Source: Arctopsyche grandis (Eukaryota; Arthropoda; Insecta; Trichoptera; Hydropsychidae). From it: DNA of 64,000 nucleotides. Shown one piece after another: positions 20,202 to 31,580 of this stretch. The notes beneath the pieces were generated by a model that saw only the letters and a program-made list of their open reading frames with translations, made no database searches and was not told where the DNA came from. The translations under genes and the position numbers were made by a program. How positions within the stretch are numbered: position 1 is the first letter of the stretch; each line of letters starts with the position of its first letter. The DNA lies in contig NC_135365.1 in NCBI RefSeq assembly GCF_051622035.1, forward strand, positions 22,339,501-22,403,500. Reading direction: 5' to 3'.

Positions 20202-22865
20202 ATGAGCAATTCATCCCCGTATACCGAGTTGTACATGAGCGAGTCCACTCCCTTGGTGCCAGTCTGCACTGGCAACTATCCCAGGAGGGTCTCCGACAAC
20301 TTCGAAGGAGACAACATTGTCGCAGAAGACAACGACAAGGTGATACTGGAGATAGGAGGTCCCGAATCAAAGTGCAAGTACGATGTGGACAACATGCCCA
20401 CTTTTTATCACAAGAAGTACGACAAAACGTCGCCCCACCAGAGGGTGTACAGAAGCGACAGTCCAGGTCTGATGTCCAGGTCTCAGGGAGACTCAGCAGA
20501 CAGGATGTACGGTGAGCATGGATTGAGCGAAGACGCTGAAACCTTATCGGACGGAATTGAGAGGAGCATCGAGCACGGTTTCAGCATGAGCTACGAGCTT
20601 CCAAACCAGGTGGATATTGGAAAGAAGAACCCTAGGACGATGGGCATCATCGGAGATATGGGGCAGTTGGACTTCAGAGGTTCTATTTTCGGGTGCGTGG
20701 AGAAGATGGGTGCTGCGTGTTCCAGGAGCTCGATTGTGCAAGGAGTCGATCCGTCCATGATGAGGGTGGACAACAATTCGTGGAGGGAAAGGGCGCTTCA
20801 GTTAGAGAAAGGTTCATTTCACACCTATGCAGTTCAGTAAAACAATAATTAATTACGCTTGAGTCTCATTTCAGAGCCGTTTGTGAATCATCCGCCTTGG
20901 ACTGTTTGTACAGTTGTTACTTTGTGTTCGCGACGTTGCAAAGTCACAAATTTACGGTTTTTAAATGTGAGGTGTCTTTGTTATAATTGTATTGCGCAAA
21001 TCGTGAAAAGTATAATATATTTAAGAACGTGGTTCGCCAGGAGTGCTCATTTCTATAAACGATTGAAGTTTTATCAATATTTCTTATAAAAGACACCTGC
21101 TGGATATTTTAGTGACAATAGCCAGTTTCGCGTTATTAACATTATCATACAGTACATACACACATTCCTACATTTGATTATTATTATAATATAACACTGT
21201 AAACTAACTGTCTATCAGAAAGTAGCGAAGGTTAATAATGATTCGTTATTGTCTTATGGAAATAGTCAACTCAATCTGAATACAGCAAAAACTTCACTGG
21301 CATTTAAACATTTAAGTGAAGAGATTGCTTTCATTTTCAGGAAAATTTAACTCGCGGCGCATTATATTTACAAATTTTATATTGAAATTGGCAATTCTCT
21401 AACTACATTAACTCTAAATCTAAATATGTATGTATTATACAGGGCTGTGGAGTCGGAGTCGGAGCATTTCAAGCGGAGTCAGGGTTGAAGTCAGAGTCGG
21501 AGTCGTAAAAATCAACTGATTTCGACTCATTTTTAATATATTTTTAATTAATACATAGTATTTAAGTATGCATTAACTAGAATTTCTAATTGTATTGAAG
21601 TAAATCGACAATTAATTAATTTCTTTATAAAAACCATGAATTAAAATTACATTATAAATTAAATCGTTGAATTGTACATATTTTGATGTGTTCTGGCCAA
21701 AACCGATGGTTCCATATTTCTTCATACTTTTTTATTCTCATTTTTGTCATTAAATTGATTTGTTTGGGTGTGAAATTCATATACATATGTATATGTACAT
21801 ACCTACTATGAATATATGTACTCACTTTTTATTTATATCTATTTCATTACCAATAATTCAATAGATTGGGTTATATTTTTTATATTTTGAAAATCGCTAT
21901 TATTTTTACTACTAATGGTTATGTTGGCAAAAGGGTGTATCATACTAAAATCGTTCAAGTTGGAGTCGGAGTTTGGAGCCGGAGTCGGAGTTGAATCATA
22001 AAATAAAGCCGAATTCGGAGTCGGTAAATTTTGACCCGACACCACAGCCCTGGTATTATACATATATGTATAATAGATGCGTTTATAAATTTTGCATTTT
22101 TACAAGGCTTTTCTATGTTTCACTTCGCTTATTGGTCTCACACTATTCCTACATTCTTCCAATCGTTTTGAAACATTGCCATTTTGCGCGGTTTGGTCAA
22201 CGATAGAAATTTTTTACAATCATGTCATTGTTTTTGATTGAAATCTCAATATGATTATATGATAATTTTAAGTTAGTGCATAGCATTTTGTATATCACCT
22301 TTTTCTTTAATATATAGGTTCCAATTCTCATTCATAAAGAAAACACAAAGAAAAGTTTCGAATATATAGTATAACCAATAATATACATAACTCAAGAAGC
22401 TGACATAAAAACCGTATTGTTTGCTTCACTTTTACAGAATACAAAAGATCAGCGTGTGACAGGGAGCGTACCAGAATGCGTGACATGAACAAAGCCTTCG
22501 ATTTGCTCAGATCTAAATTACCAGTGACGAAACCATCAAAGAAGAAGTACTCAAAAATAGAATGCCTCAGGTAAATTGACCACTTCTAAATAAGTCAAAA
22601 AGCACTCTTTCAATCACTTATTCGACTTCCCTGTTTCAGAATAGCGATTTGCTACATCAGACATTTGCAATATATGCTGATGTCTCCAGTGGGATCTAGT
22701 TGGCAGGATCCTGGAGCTGTGCCCCCCCTGGCCGCAGTCGCCACCACCACCAGACGAGGGCGCAGCACCCGCTCAAGAGCGGCAGCCCTCCAGCAACAGC
22801 AACAGCAAGAGCAGCAGACTTCATATACCACCGATATCTACGGAAACACTTATACTTATCTGTGA
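20202..22865 (+). CDS. sage: bHLH transcription factor, probable sage, complete, 3 exons
   Basis: Exons 20202-20811, 22438-22570 and 22640-22865 join in phase (610+133+226 nt) into a 322-residue protein. The start ATG has an insect-type CAACA context; the GTG three codons upstream is not a likely start. The N-terminal ~200 residues are acidic and Ser-rich without known domains. A bHLH domain spans about 206-261. Its basic region is [15 protein letters not shown], with the Glu expected to contact the E-box, followed by DLLRSKLP, a Lys-rich loop (TKPSKKK) and helix 2 ([20 protein letters not shown]). The C-terminus has a Gln-rich run (about 299-307). The bHLH sits near the C-terminus and reads like Drosophila/Bombyx Sage, a salivary/silk gland regulator. 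Family bHLH is certain; the sage orthology is from memory of the motif. Confidence 0.85.
21440..22052. mobile_element. 613-bp hAT MITE in sage intron 1, perfect target duplication
   Basis: The ends are CAGGGCTGTGGAGTCGGAGT and ...ACCACAGCCCTG. The octamer GTATTATA flanks both sides exactly (21432-21439 and 22053-22060). Subterminal regions are built of GGAGTCGGAGTC-like hexamer repeats. It shares its ends and hexamers with the longer element at 55422-56433. The interior is AT-rich, with no transposase. Confidence 0.88.
22105..22212. repeat. interspersed-repeat fragment in sage intron 1
   Basis: Shares TTTCTATGTTTCACTTCGC, the CATTCTTCCAATCG block, TTTGAAAC and GGTCAACGATAGAAAT, in order, with 11820-12010. 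Class unresolved; lies just beyond the hAT MITE within the same intron. Confidence 0.45.
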
Positions 22866-23108
22866 ACGGAACTAAAGTGCCATCTTAAAATGCGAAAGCA
22901 AAGATTGAAAGTCGTTGAGTCAGTTTTGTTCCCAGCAAAAGTTCTATAATTTGCAACAACAACCATGAACTTTCACAGTAGATGTGTCGATGTTGAGAAA
23001 AGAGTGCCTTTGAGAAACGCTATTTTATATCGAGTTATGTTTGTTGAATACGTTTATATGAATATAATTTAATGTAATATTAATGTATTTTAAAATTCAA
23101 ATATTTTA

Positions 23109-23114
23109 AATAAA
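23109..23114 (+). terminator. polyadenylation signal of sage-like gene
   Basis: AATAAA 244 nt past the stop codon, in an AT-rich 3' region; the first canonical hexamer after the gene. Confidence 0.55.
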
Positions 23115-24067
23115 AATTAAAACAATCGAATTATCATATCGTTAAAATTTTCATTGAAAATGTTCAGTAGAAAATGTTAAGTTTTTCATGGAGATTGATA
23201 TTTATATCAGGTAAATATAAAATGGTACAATTCAGTACTAATGTTTATCACAATCAGAGGCTCTTAGCCATGATTAAATTAAGTTGAGGGTAAAAAATCC
23301 GTTTTGTCCCAGGATATATGATATTATACCAGAAAACATGATTTTATCCAGTTTTTAGGCATCAATCAATCAGTCTCGTTCGTACATATAAAACGAAAGC
23401 ACTAGAAATCAATAGTATCTTAGACGGGTTGTATAGACAATTAATCACTTTCAAGTGGTTTGCATAACATTTGCAATATCGAATATCTGACCAATCTGTA
23501 AACGATCATTCTTCGATTTTTCTGTTTGCACGGAAGATCGTCGCTCAAGTGCCGCGAATAATTCAAAATTTGAGCGTGTTGAATTTTGAATTAGTCTGAC
23601 AGTGGCTTTCAACGGTCGTCGTTCAAACTGAATTGAAAAATGCTTGCATTCTAAAACAGCAATTTAACAATAATGTTATAATAGCCATTTTCGTCCAGTT
23701 TTAATCTGATCATTTCCTGCGGTCAGTCTTCATATTGCGTCCTTCACACAAATCGCATATATATATATGTATGTAATATTACATTAATTCACTCGTTTTT
23801 CATGATATAATCGGAAGCGATTTTGACGCGTTTTGTGCGTCATTATTTCGAACGCTTCAGATTTTGTTCGCTGACCCAAAAAATGGCGTGGGGCATTGTT
23901 TTCGAGCGAAATGGGGCCAATTACCGTTTTTCTGGCTATTTTTTTCTATCGTCCGTTACTGTGGACCAATTGGATAATTGAAACCGATCTGTGGATGAAA
24001 ATTATCCGTTTTGGTTTTAAAAAATCTTATGTACGTGCAATATGTATTTCTTGTTTATATGAAAGTA
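23115..24067. other. intergenic DNA, nothing recognised
   Basis: No gene or repeat supported. The 66-codon open frame at 23896-24096 is rich in Ile/Phe/Lys/Trp as expected of chance frames and overlaps the next element. Confidence 0.5.
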
Positions 24068-24071
24068 TTAA

Positions 24072-24592
24072 GAGGGCTGTACACCCGAAACCTTAATTTT
24101 GTTACCGTTCCTTTCTTCGATATATATATTGAGTGTATGTATATATTGAGTGAATGCGACAATATATATCAATATATATATTGAGTGAATGCGACAGTTC
24201 TGCTTCGATCAGATAAAACGTATTTTAAATTGACAAAATCAAGGTTTCGTATTCTCCTATTTACTTTTCCAAAACTGTACCAATTTAAAAAAAAAATTCA
24301 TCATCGGTATGAGAAAGATACTTTCTGTGCATCTATTGGCGTATTTTTTTTTAAATCGACCGTTAAATAAGCACGCTGGGCTCGTTTCGTGGGTGTAAAA
24401 AAGAGGCGACTTTATAGATGTTTGGCGGCTCCTAGCTCCTATAAAAAATAAATAATCAAAAAAATAAAACGATAGATGCACTCCAATGATTGATATCCAT
24501 AGCATATTAAAAAATAATTTCTCTAGTGCCATAATTGAGGAAGGGAGAAGCATAGTACGTTTGTATGGACAAGGCGCTGCTGTCCAGCCCTC
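24072..24592. mobile_element. 521-bp piggyBac-like MITE
   Basis: The ends are GAGGGCTGTACA and (read inward from the right) GAGGGCTGGACA. Both are flanked by TTAA (24068-24071 and 24593-24596), the piggyBac target site. Inside, 24118-24200 holds three copies of an ATATATTGAGTG(A)ATGCGACA-like tandem unit. No transposase. Confidence 0.65.
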
Positions 24593-24695
24593 TTAAAGAT
24601 CAGATTTAATTTTTTTTATTATAATTTACCATGTTGCCATAGGTTGCCCCAAAGCGACATCTATGGTTTAAAATTTGTACATATGTACATATATA

Positions 24696-25100
24696 GCCAG
24701 CAGCGTGGATTAATGGTTAGCATATTATGCTTTCGAGCAGAGTGGTCACGGTTCGATTCCCACTAGTAGCTGTTGGTCAGAGCTTGGTTAGTGACTACAG
24801 GTCGATCGTTTCCTATCAGAGTTTGTTAATTTTTCTGATTTTCATTGAAGTGGTTCCTGTACATTGGGATCTCCTTTTCAATCTCTCTTGCGAATCTCAA
24901 GTTATTCAGCGTCTTAAGGTTCACCAATGTCTATAATAAAATGCTCCAAAAATTTCTCCATAGATGTCACTGTGGATGATGTTTGTATGAACTTGCATTG
25001 TATAAAATGCTTGTATTGTTTCTGTAGTCGTGCACTCGTCGCTTTGGAGCGATTTGTATGTAAAGGCGAGTGTACATATTCGAATATAAATAAAAATAAT
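24696..25100 (+). mobile_element. tRNA-derived SINE, copy S1 (tail type A)
   Basis: The head is tRNA-like: GCCAGCAGCGTGGATTAATG, then GGTTAGCAT (box A region) and GGTTCGATTCC (box B). The family's conserved body follows: TGGTCAGAGCTTGG, GGTCGATCGTTTCCTATCAG, AGTTTG, TCTGATTTTCATTG. The 3' part carries a hairpin-forming CACTCGTCGCTTTGGAGCGA, then GGCGAGTGTACAT, and an AATAAAAATAA tail. RNA polymerase III transcription is expected from the boxes. This is one of the most complete copies. Confidence 0.8.
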
Positions 25101-25103
25101 TTT

Positions 25104-25312
25104 TAGGTTATAAATTTGAAATTATGTATATTCAAATAGTGGTGACAAATAGTAGGTAGGTTGGTTGCCAATTTGGTGAGGAACCGTTTAAAATAATGAA
25201 ATAAGATAAATTGGCAAAATCTGATAGGTAACGATCGACTTGGAGTCATAAATATCCAAGTCTGACCTGCAGCACTGCAGAAATACTCCGAATACATTAT
25301 TTTAAATATGTT
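25104..25312 (-). mobile_element. SINE copy S2 (tail type C, head missing)
   Basis: Reverse orientation. The body blocks (GATAAATTGGCAAAATCTGA, AACGATCGACTTGGAGTC, AATATCCAAGTCTGACC) are clear. The 3' end is the short type C (ATTTGAAATTATGTATATTC...GTGGTGAC). The copy stops before the tRNA-like head. It lies back to back with S1. Confidence 0.7.
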
Positions 25313-25431
25313 CAAAATATGTTCCATCGACCGAAACGAATGGTAATCCGATACAATAATGCGACTAAACCAAGGGCTTCGATTTTTTTCACACGAGTCA
25401 ATTTTGTAACGTGAGAGTGGGTGTACTAGAC

Positions 25432-26004
25432 TAGTGCTACTCAAACTTTTTCAGCTGGCGGACCAGTATTTTTTTTTAGTAATTCTCACGGACCAGCATC
25501 ACATTTTAAAATAAAAACCTTATATATGTATATGGTTGAAAACTTGTAAACAAATAAAAATAAAATAAAATCTATGTAGTAAAATTCGTGGATCGTCATC
25601 TGGTGGAAAATAGAAATCGAATCGCTCTGATAAATTTGTAAAATGACAATTGATTATATCGCGCAAAGACGTCATATTAACCTCCTCTCCTCCTTCGTAA
25701 ATAATATCAGCCAAATTGTGAAACAAGTCATAGCAATCTTTTAAAACACGAATCTTCCATGTTTTTAGTTTTCATTTCAACCCATCTGTATTGTCTGCCA
25801 TAGTGAAACAAGATGACATTCTTCCTTGCATGGATAAGTTAAGGTCATTCAAAATGCAAAAAATATCTGTCAAATAAGTTAGCTTGGTTATCCAGTCTAT
25901 ATTTTGAAATAGTCCTGACATAAGCTATTGTTTTATTTTTTTAATTCCGTCTTTCTCCTCGTAAGACCAGTAATGGGCCGCGGACCATAGTTTGAGTAGC
26001 ACTG
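25432..26004 (-). mobile_element. hAT element with GTF2IRD2-like/ZBED-type transposase relic
   Basis: The ends are TAGTGCTACTCAAACT and, read inward, CAGTGCTACTCAAACT. The flanking octamers are TACTAGAC (25424-25431) and TACTAAAC (26005-26012), seven of eight equal. Near both ends stand GCGGACCA-type motifs. On the minus strand a frame around 25780-25900 reads LTYLTDIFCILNDLNLSMQG and another at 25520-25726 has FHNLADIIY and FDFYFP. This layout matches hAT transposases related to GTF2IRD2/ZBED proteins. Stops interrupt it; inactive. Confidence 0.78.
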
Positions 26005-26289
26005 TACTAAACGATACTTTTGTCTATTCACAGTGCTCTTTTGACACAGATGTGTCGTTGAATAATCCTTCGGTGGTCATTATCGGATGCGCTGTATGCA
26101 TGATAAAATAAAAAAAAAAAAAAATCATGTTCAGTATTTAAAAACACGAAATTTCAAAATGATTGACATCTCCCGAAAATAGTGAAACTTACATATATTT
26201 TATCATTAATTGATTTTTCGTATATATATCTAGACATCTCTTGATAATATTTCGAAGCATAAATGAAATACCCATATTTATTTTGTTGG

Positions 26290-26391
26290 CAAAGTTGCAT
26301 GTATTTGAGAACGCCTATGTGGCGTTCGCGGGCGCTAACGCATGAAATATGCAGGACGCCAATGTGGCGTCCGCGGTCCCTAAAGTGTTAA
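26290..26391. mobile_element. possible piggyBac-like element end
   Basis: Two palindromic units, AACGCCTATGTGGCGTT and GACGCCAATGTGGCGTC, each followed by CGCGG, are spaced about 50 bp apart. They lead to CCCTAAAGTG and the tetramer TTAA at 26388-26391. A TTAA at the edge next to a CACTTTAGGG-type end suggests one terminus of a piggyBac-like element. The opposite end was not found. Confidence 0.4.
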
Positions 26392-26402
26392 ACCAGGCGT
26401 AA

Positions 26403-26445
26403 GCCCGGGAGCCTCTCGGTGGTTAGCAATAGCGCAATCTCTGAA
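26403..26445 (-). mobile_element. SINE head fragment S11
   Basis: CCCGGGAGCCTCTCGGTGGTTAGCA-like sequence (in part) matches the tRNA-like head of S6 (48866-48890). Only the head is present. Confidence 0.5.
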
Positions 26446-27640
26446 CTGTACTATTGGATAATTTAATATTTTAATCATTTATTGTGATATTGTAATATTT
26501 TAGTAATTTATTTAAAAACATTGCTTTACTGTGCTAATAAAATCCGTGGTCACTGTGCTGGACGCCAAATGACCAGTTAAAAAAGTGTGTTTTAAATTAA
26601 AATGATGCAAGATCTGCGGGGTTGATTATGATAATTAGTTATAAAAATCATTTTATCATGTACTAAACATCGAATAATATAAAATAATTGCAAGAAATTA
26701 AAAAAATAGCAATTAAAGCGGGGCTGTCATTCCAAGGCGGATATCATTCTCACACTGACCGTTGAACGCGGCGCGTACTAAATTCCATCTCTCTCTCGCC
26801 TCTTTGAGAATTTCTGTTGCTCGATGTTTTTATTTCGTAATGACATAATTCGAATCATAGAGGTTTTAATTAGGAATACATAAATATGAAGCCCATTGTA
26901 GGCACACAAGGATATTAGTAATATTTTATTTTTGTTTAACTATCAATGAACAATAACTAAACTAATTACTGTTATTATATAAAATATCTATGTATTATAT
27001 ATAGGTCAAAAAATTAACGACACTATACATAGATAAGTTAACAGAACATTTTTTCCATGAACTGAAAGGTTCACGATTAGATTATTGATCTTTATTCATT
27101 TTTTTATTGATTTTATTATATTTTTTTCGATGGTTTATGGGTCATAAGACAGTTTTAAATGTTATTGAAATTCTTCTCTGTGAATTTGCAGATTTTATAT
27201 TTACTTAAAAACAACGCGGTTCCATAAAATATACAATTATCTACATATATAATACATATGCACCATCTATATAACTTTCTTCATACCAATTAATTGCACT
27301 TTTCTCTCCAAATATTAATTTTCCTGGAAAGTTGGAATTAGTTGTGTTAAGAGGAATATTTTGTACGTAGGTAATATTTTGATTTCGTGAATCTATTTTT
27401 GATATCGTATCTTACATATTATGTAATTTTGCTACTACTAGTCGCAGAACTATAATATGTCAAGTTTACTATAACATAATACAATATGTTTGAACATATA
27501 TGTAAGTGCGTACATATATGTAATATTATTATTATAATAAATTTCATATTTTATTTGGGTAATTCACTTTCTGCTTCCTGCTTATGAATGTATTTAGGAT
27601 TAGTCAAGCCATTTTCAATTTCGGTTTATACCAGTTTATT
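26446..27640. other. AT-rich intergenic DNA, nothing recognised
   Basis: No gene or repeat family supported here. A slightly GC-richer patch at 26740-26820 has no open frame of note. Confidence 0.5.
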
Positions 27641-27840
27641 CAGTATATTCAAATAATGGCGACAAATGAGGATAGTTTGCCAATTTGTTTGGAATCGTTC
27701 AACAATTAAATCAGATAAATTGGCAAACTCTGATAGGAAACGATCAACCTGGAGTCGAATAAATGTATGTATCTCAATCCCTGGAGGGGTCAGGCATTGA
27801 ACCTAATATACGCTAATCACTGAGCTATTTTGCTGGCTAT
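27641..27840 (-). mobile_element. SINE copy S3 (tail type C)
   Basis: Reverse orientation. CAGATAAATTGGCAAACTCTG, GGAAACGATCAACCTGGAGTC and the terminal GCTATTTTGCTGGC of the tRNA-like head identify it. The 3' end is the short ATTCAAATAATGGCGAC form. Confidence 0.65.
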
Positions 27841-27879
27841 ACTTACTGACTACTACTACTACTTGTTTTAGCATTTACA

Positions 27880-28420
27880 TAATGTAATGCTATCGAAGGA
27901 CGGGTGAACTTTAAATTGGATGCTCTTGCATTTCTCTGAACCTCGGGGAGCTGCTGCCGTCCGTCACTTTTTTTGAGCGCTCTGTCCATTTCTCAGCTTA
28001 GATTTTTCTCTGGTTGGTGACTGGGCGATCCAGCAGCATTTCCCCAGCTGCCATCTTCCTCTGTCGACTTCCTGTGGCCGCTGGTGGCCGCTGGCTGCCG
28101 TGGGTGGCAGTTATCTCCCTTCCTGTCAACCGCCCTCGCTCGGCCCCAATTTAATTGGAGCCGTTTCGTTATGTGCTTGATTATTGCGCGTATTTATGTA
28201 AAAACATTATCTCGCAACTGAAAAGTACACGCACATTTTGATATCTGCGAACAATATAACCCAACGATCGCCGAAACAGGGGAATCGCCAAGCTTCCGCG
28301 TTCCCATCCAAATGCTCGCTCCTCAGCCTGCCCGCTGCCAAAACTGAAACTGCCAGCCAATATCCTCGTTACGAAATGTGTGTGGATATTTTATTTGTCG
28401 TATAAAACTCGTTTTGCCAT
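27880..28420. promoter_or_regulatory. GC-rich island without open frame
   Basis: A 300-400 bp island much richer in GC than its surroundings contains CAGCTG, repeated TGGCCGCTGG, GGTGGCAG and CGATCCAGCAGC motifs and a TTTAATTGGAG. No long open frame crosses it in either direction. It may be a promoter, 5'UTR or enhancer of a gene with distant exons. Inference from composition only. Confidence 0.35.
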
Positions 28421-29046
28421 TTGCATTGGCGAATTTTTTTCTCTAAAATTTATAGTATTTGCAGAATTTATCTATCGTCGAGACAAGGTTCTTGCCACTG
28501 CACCCCCGCACGCCGAGTGGGATCTCGATTATAATTTCAAATGAGTGAAAGCGCTCACATATGTATATTTGCGTTGCAGTTTTATTTGCAAGTTGACGAT
28601 ATTGTCGTGGAGCCTTGATCGTCCGTCCCACCGTTTTCATGAATGGTGGAATGTTTTGTTTTGTCTTGTCGGAAGAACGTTAGCAAATAGCTCGTGTGAA
28701 ACCTTGAAATTAGAGGCGAAGTTTGAATTAGGAGTTTGTCACATTTTGAGACAATTTACTTTGTATGTGAAATGAAAAAAAAAAATGGCGGCAGGGAGGA
28801 TGCTGCACGAACCGAGTTGTAGGCAGTTTTGGGATATGTGTAAGCTGAAATTCATTGATAATAAGTTCAATGAACTTTGTCAATGCTGCAATAAATTAAA
28901 GCACAATAGAACAAAAATAAAGTTATTGTTGCTTTTCCTTGACATTTTTTTTTACTTGTACTTGTTTATTCTTAAGTTACATAATAAGTAATAATCATGA
29001 GTTATGATTATTAATTATTGGCACGTAACTGATACTAATTTAGTAT

Positions 29047-29775
29047 CAGTGACGTGCCGTGGCTTTTAAAACTGGGGACTAGGTATGGACTAAAATATAC
29101 ATATGTATTTTTTTTTAATTATAATGCTCTGTCTTGAAGTGATGACTTACAATTTTTAATAAGTACTTATAATTTTTCTAACCTACCTTTCATAATAACA
29201 TATTGTTTGTCTTTTCAACTTGATCTTCTGAATGATTTGTCGAACAATCGATCGAGAATGGAGCATTACAAGGTCTCGTCATTTGTTTTCTCATGCTCCG
29301 CACTGATTTGTTCTGAGGGAATTGTTTCACGAGCCGAGTCCCTTGCCATATTGCACTAAAAAAGTGTAAAGATGTGCTATATTAATAAAAAAAAATAATT
29401 TTTGATAGACAAAAAACAGAATATTCTTATTGAAAATTCAATAAATGCTTGAAGAGAAGAGTAAATGTTTTATCTTAGACAGAACGCCCATACATAACAA
29501 TTTCCAGTACCGCAAAGATAACAGAATCGAGACGGTGAGTCCGTGTAAGCAAACGACGCGGTGGACCATACCGTAACAATCCACTAACAATACCACTACC
29601 TCAGGTTCGGTAATTCGGTTCAATTCCGGTCCCCGAACTTTACCAATTCGAGTAAACAATATCAATATGGACAACGATTTGAATTTATTGTAATAATTCT
29701 TGATATTTTTATTTTTAGGTAAAAGATTTTAGGGGACTAGCCTAGTCCCTCTAGTTCAATGATGGCACGCCACTG
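29047..29775. mobile_element. hAT-like element R, copy 1
   Basis: The ends are CAGTGACGTGCCGTGGC and, read inward from the right, CAGTGGCGTGCCATCATTG, followed by GGGACTAG on both sides (imperfect inverted repeats). The flanks show no clear octamer duplication. The interior shares CATATT, TCGAACAATCGATCGAGAAT, AAGGTCTCGTCATTT, TTTCACGAGCCGAGTCCCTTGC and AGTCCGTG in order with 35990-36455. A 78-codon minus-strand frame at 29438-29674 is not recognised. Confidence 0.6.
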
Positions 29776-30457
29776 GATAAAAAATATGTATATGTTTATT
29801 CAAAAGAATAGACAATAAAAGCACGCGTTTGCCAGTATGTGTTGGAAAGTTTTATCATTTCCTTATCTACATACATATGTATGTAAATGTAGTAATAAAA
29901 GCATTATACTCCGCTGTCATGGATTAGGAATTGTAGTCTTTTAGTAGGATTTAATAGTACTGTTGGGTAGCCTTTTCGAATATGATAAGTTAAAGTCTAT
30001 TTTTATAGTTTTGGAATCATGAGCTAAAAATTGCGAAGGGGATTGAAATATGAGAAGTTTTCAAGGAAGCTGATAAGACGGCAGGCTTCTTGGAAGTATC
30101 TATATCTATAATTGAAGTAAAATTGAAGAGTTAAATATAAAGTGTCGATTGAGAGTATCTATCTTACTTCTAAGGCTAGAACCCAGCAGTTAATCAGGTC
30201 AACAACACTTCTCAATCAATTTGAGCAACTGGTGCATAGTGGTGTTATCTTTCGCAACATACTATATATATTACAGTGAGATCGCGTGCACTGTCCAATT
30301 TCTAATAGGAAACTGAAGCACAATACCCACACAAAATAATAGACCGTCTGGTCTTAAAGCATCTCCGATGAAGCTGCAAGGTCGATTCATTGAATTTCGC
30401 ACATCGAATTAAGAACGCGACCTTTCTTATCTACCCATATGTTCCTTTTTATGACAT

Positions 30458-30462
<5 letters not shown>
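29776..30462. other. intergenic DNA, nothing recognised
   Basis: Moderately AT-rich unique sequence with an ACATACATATGTATGTA palindromic microsatellite near 29869; no gene seen. Confidence 0.45.

Positions 30463-30551
<89 letters not shown>
30463..30551. repeat. (TA)n microsatellite
   Basis: About 90 bp of AT dinucleotides. It is followed at 30570-30606 by a short inverted repeat (ACCGTGTGTG...CACACGGTTA) in a GC-richer patch of unknown nature. Confidence 0.95.
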
Positions 30552-30553
<2 letters not shown>

Positions 30554-31580
30554 GTCAGTTTGAGTTATGACCGTGTGTGAAGCAGCGTGCGACTAGCACA
30601 CGGTTACACCACGTGGTCCCGCGTCGTCCTACACACGTTTGATTTTATTTTGTGTAGTTTATTTTATTTTTTTCAGCTTCTATCCGTGATGTTGATGTCC
30701 TTAGCGACTTCCTGCGTTTCCTGATTTGCTACGAGCTTATCGGAACTATTCATTCATCTGTGCTTATTTAATGCGCGTACTTGAACGCCTGCCTGTGGAT
30801 ACGTGTATCGTTTTTCAGATATACGTATGAACAATAATACATGTATTTGTAACCCAATTTTTGGCTTGCTCTACATCCGCACAGGGCACTGAGAGTACGA
30901 TTTAAAGTCTGATTACGGTACCAGGAAACGAGTGTACAATTCTAATTTCGTTTATCTCGGGCAGGTCCTGGTTTATGTGTTTCGTTAGCACACGTACTAT
31001 TTATACAATGATCGGCGATTTGACGATGAAGTGTGGTTTGATTCTGTCCTGATGCCTAGTTGGTTCCAAATTTCTATCGGTTTTATTATGAGATCACTCA
31101 CTATCGATATGGAGATGTGCAAATTGATGAATTATTTTGTCTAATGTGTAAAAAATGTGATATCGTCGTGTGTTATACCGCATATTTGCAGTGTGGCGAA
31201 ATTGTATACACATGAGACCTCTAGAGCAATTTATTTTTATGTAACAAATTCCAGTAATTTAATCGCATTGAAATGATAATAGCGTTTGACGTCCGATGTT
31301 GATAGTGAAAGTTTCTTTGTGGGATCTGTAATTCATTCATGAGCGAGATGCATTAATTTCGCGGTCAAGGTTTAGAAGTGTATAAATGCAGTCGCCAACA
31401 ACAAATGCTATTACGATTTTAGAACTTTTTCAGATAATATGATATGCTTTCGGCAAGTTATTTATTTTTTTAAAGGTGGTGGCTTATTGTACTGCCGAGT
31501 TTAAATGAAATAAAATTGGAGAGGAATCATTACGATAACTAATAATGGAAGCTTTGTTAAATTATCTCACAAGAGTATAA
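30552..31580. other. intergenic DNA, nothing firm
   Basis: A richer patch at 30565-30640 has CACGTGG and CGCGTCGTC motifs, and a TATAAATG sits at 31381-31388. Neither is backed by a recognisable exon. Confidence 0.35.

Noticed and set aside
24700-24770. tRNA gene suggested by box A/box B-like sequences
   Set aside because: The same arrangement recurs in many copies followed by a shared non-tRNA body, and the arms do not close into a cloverleaf; it is a SINE head.
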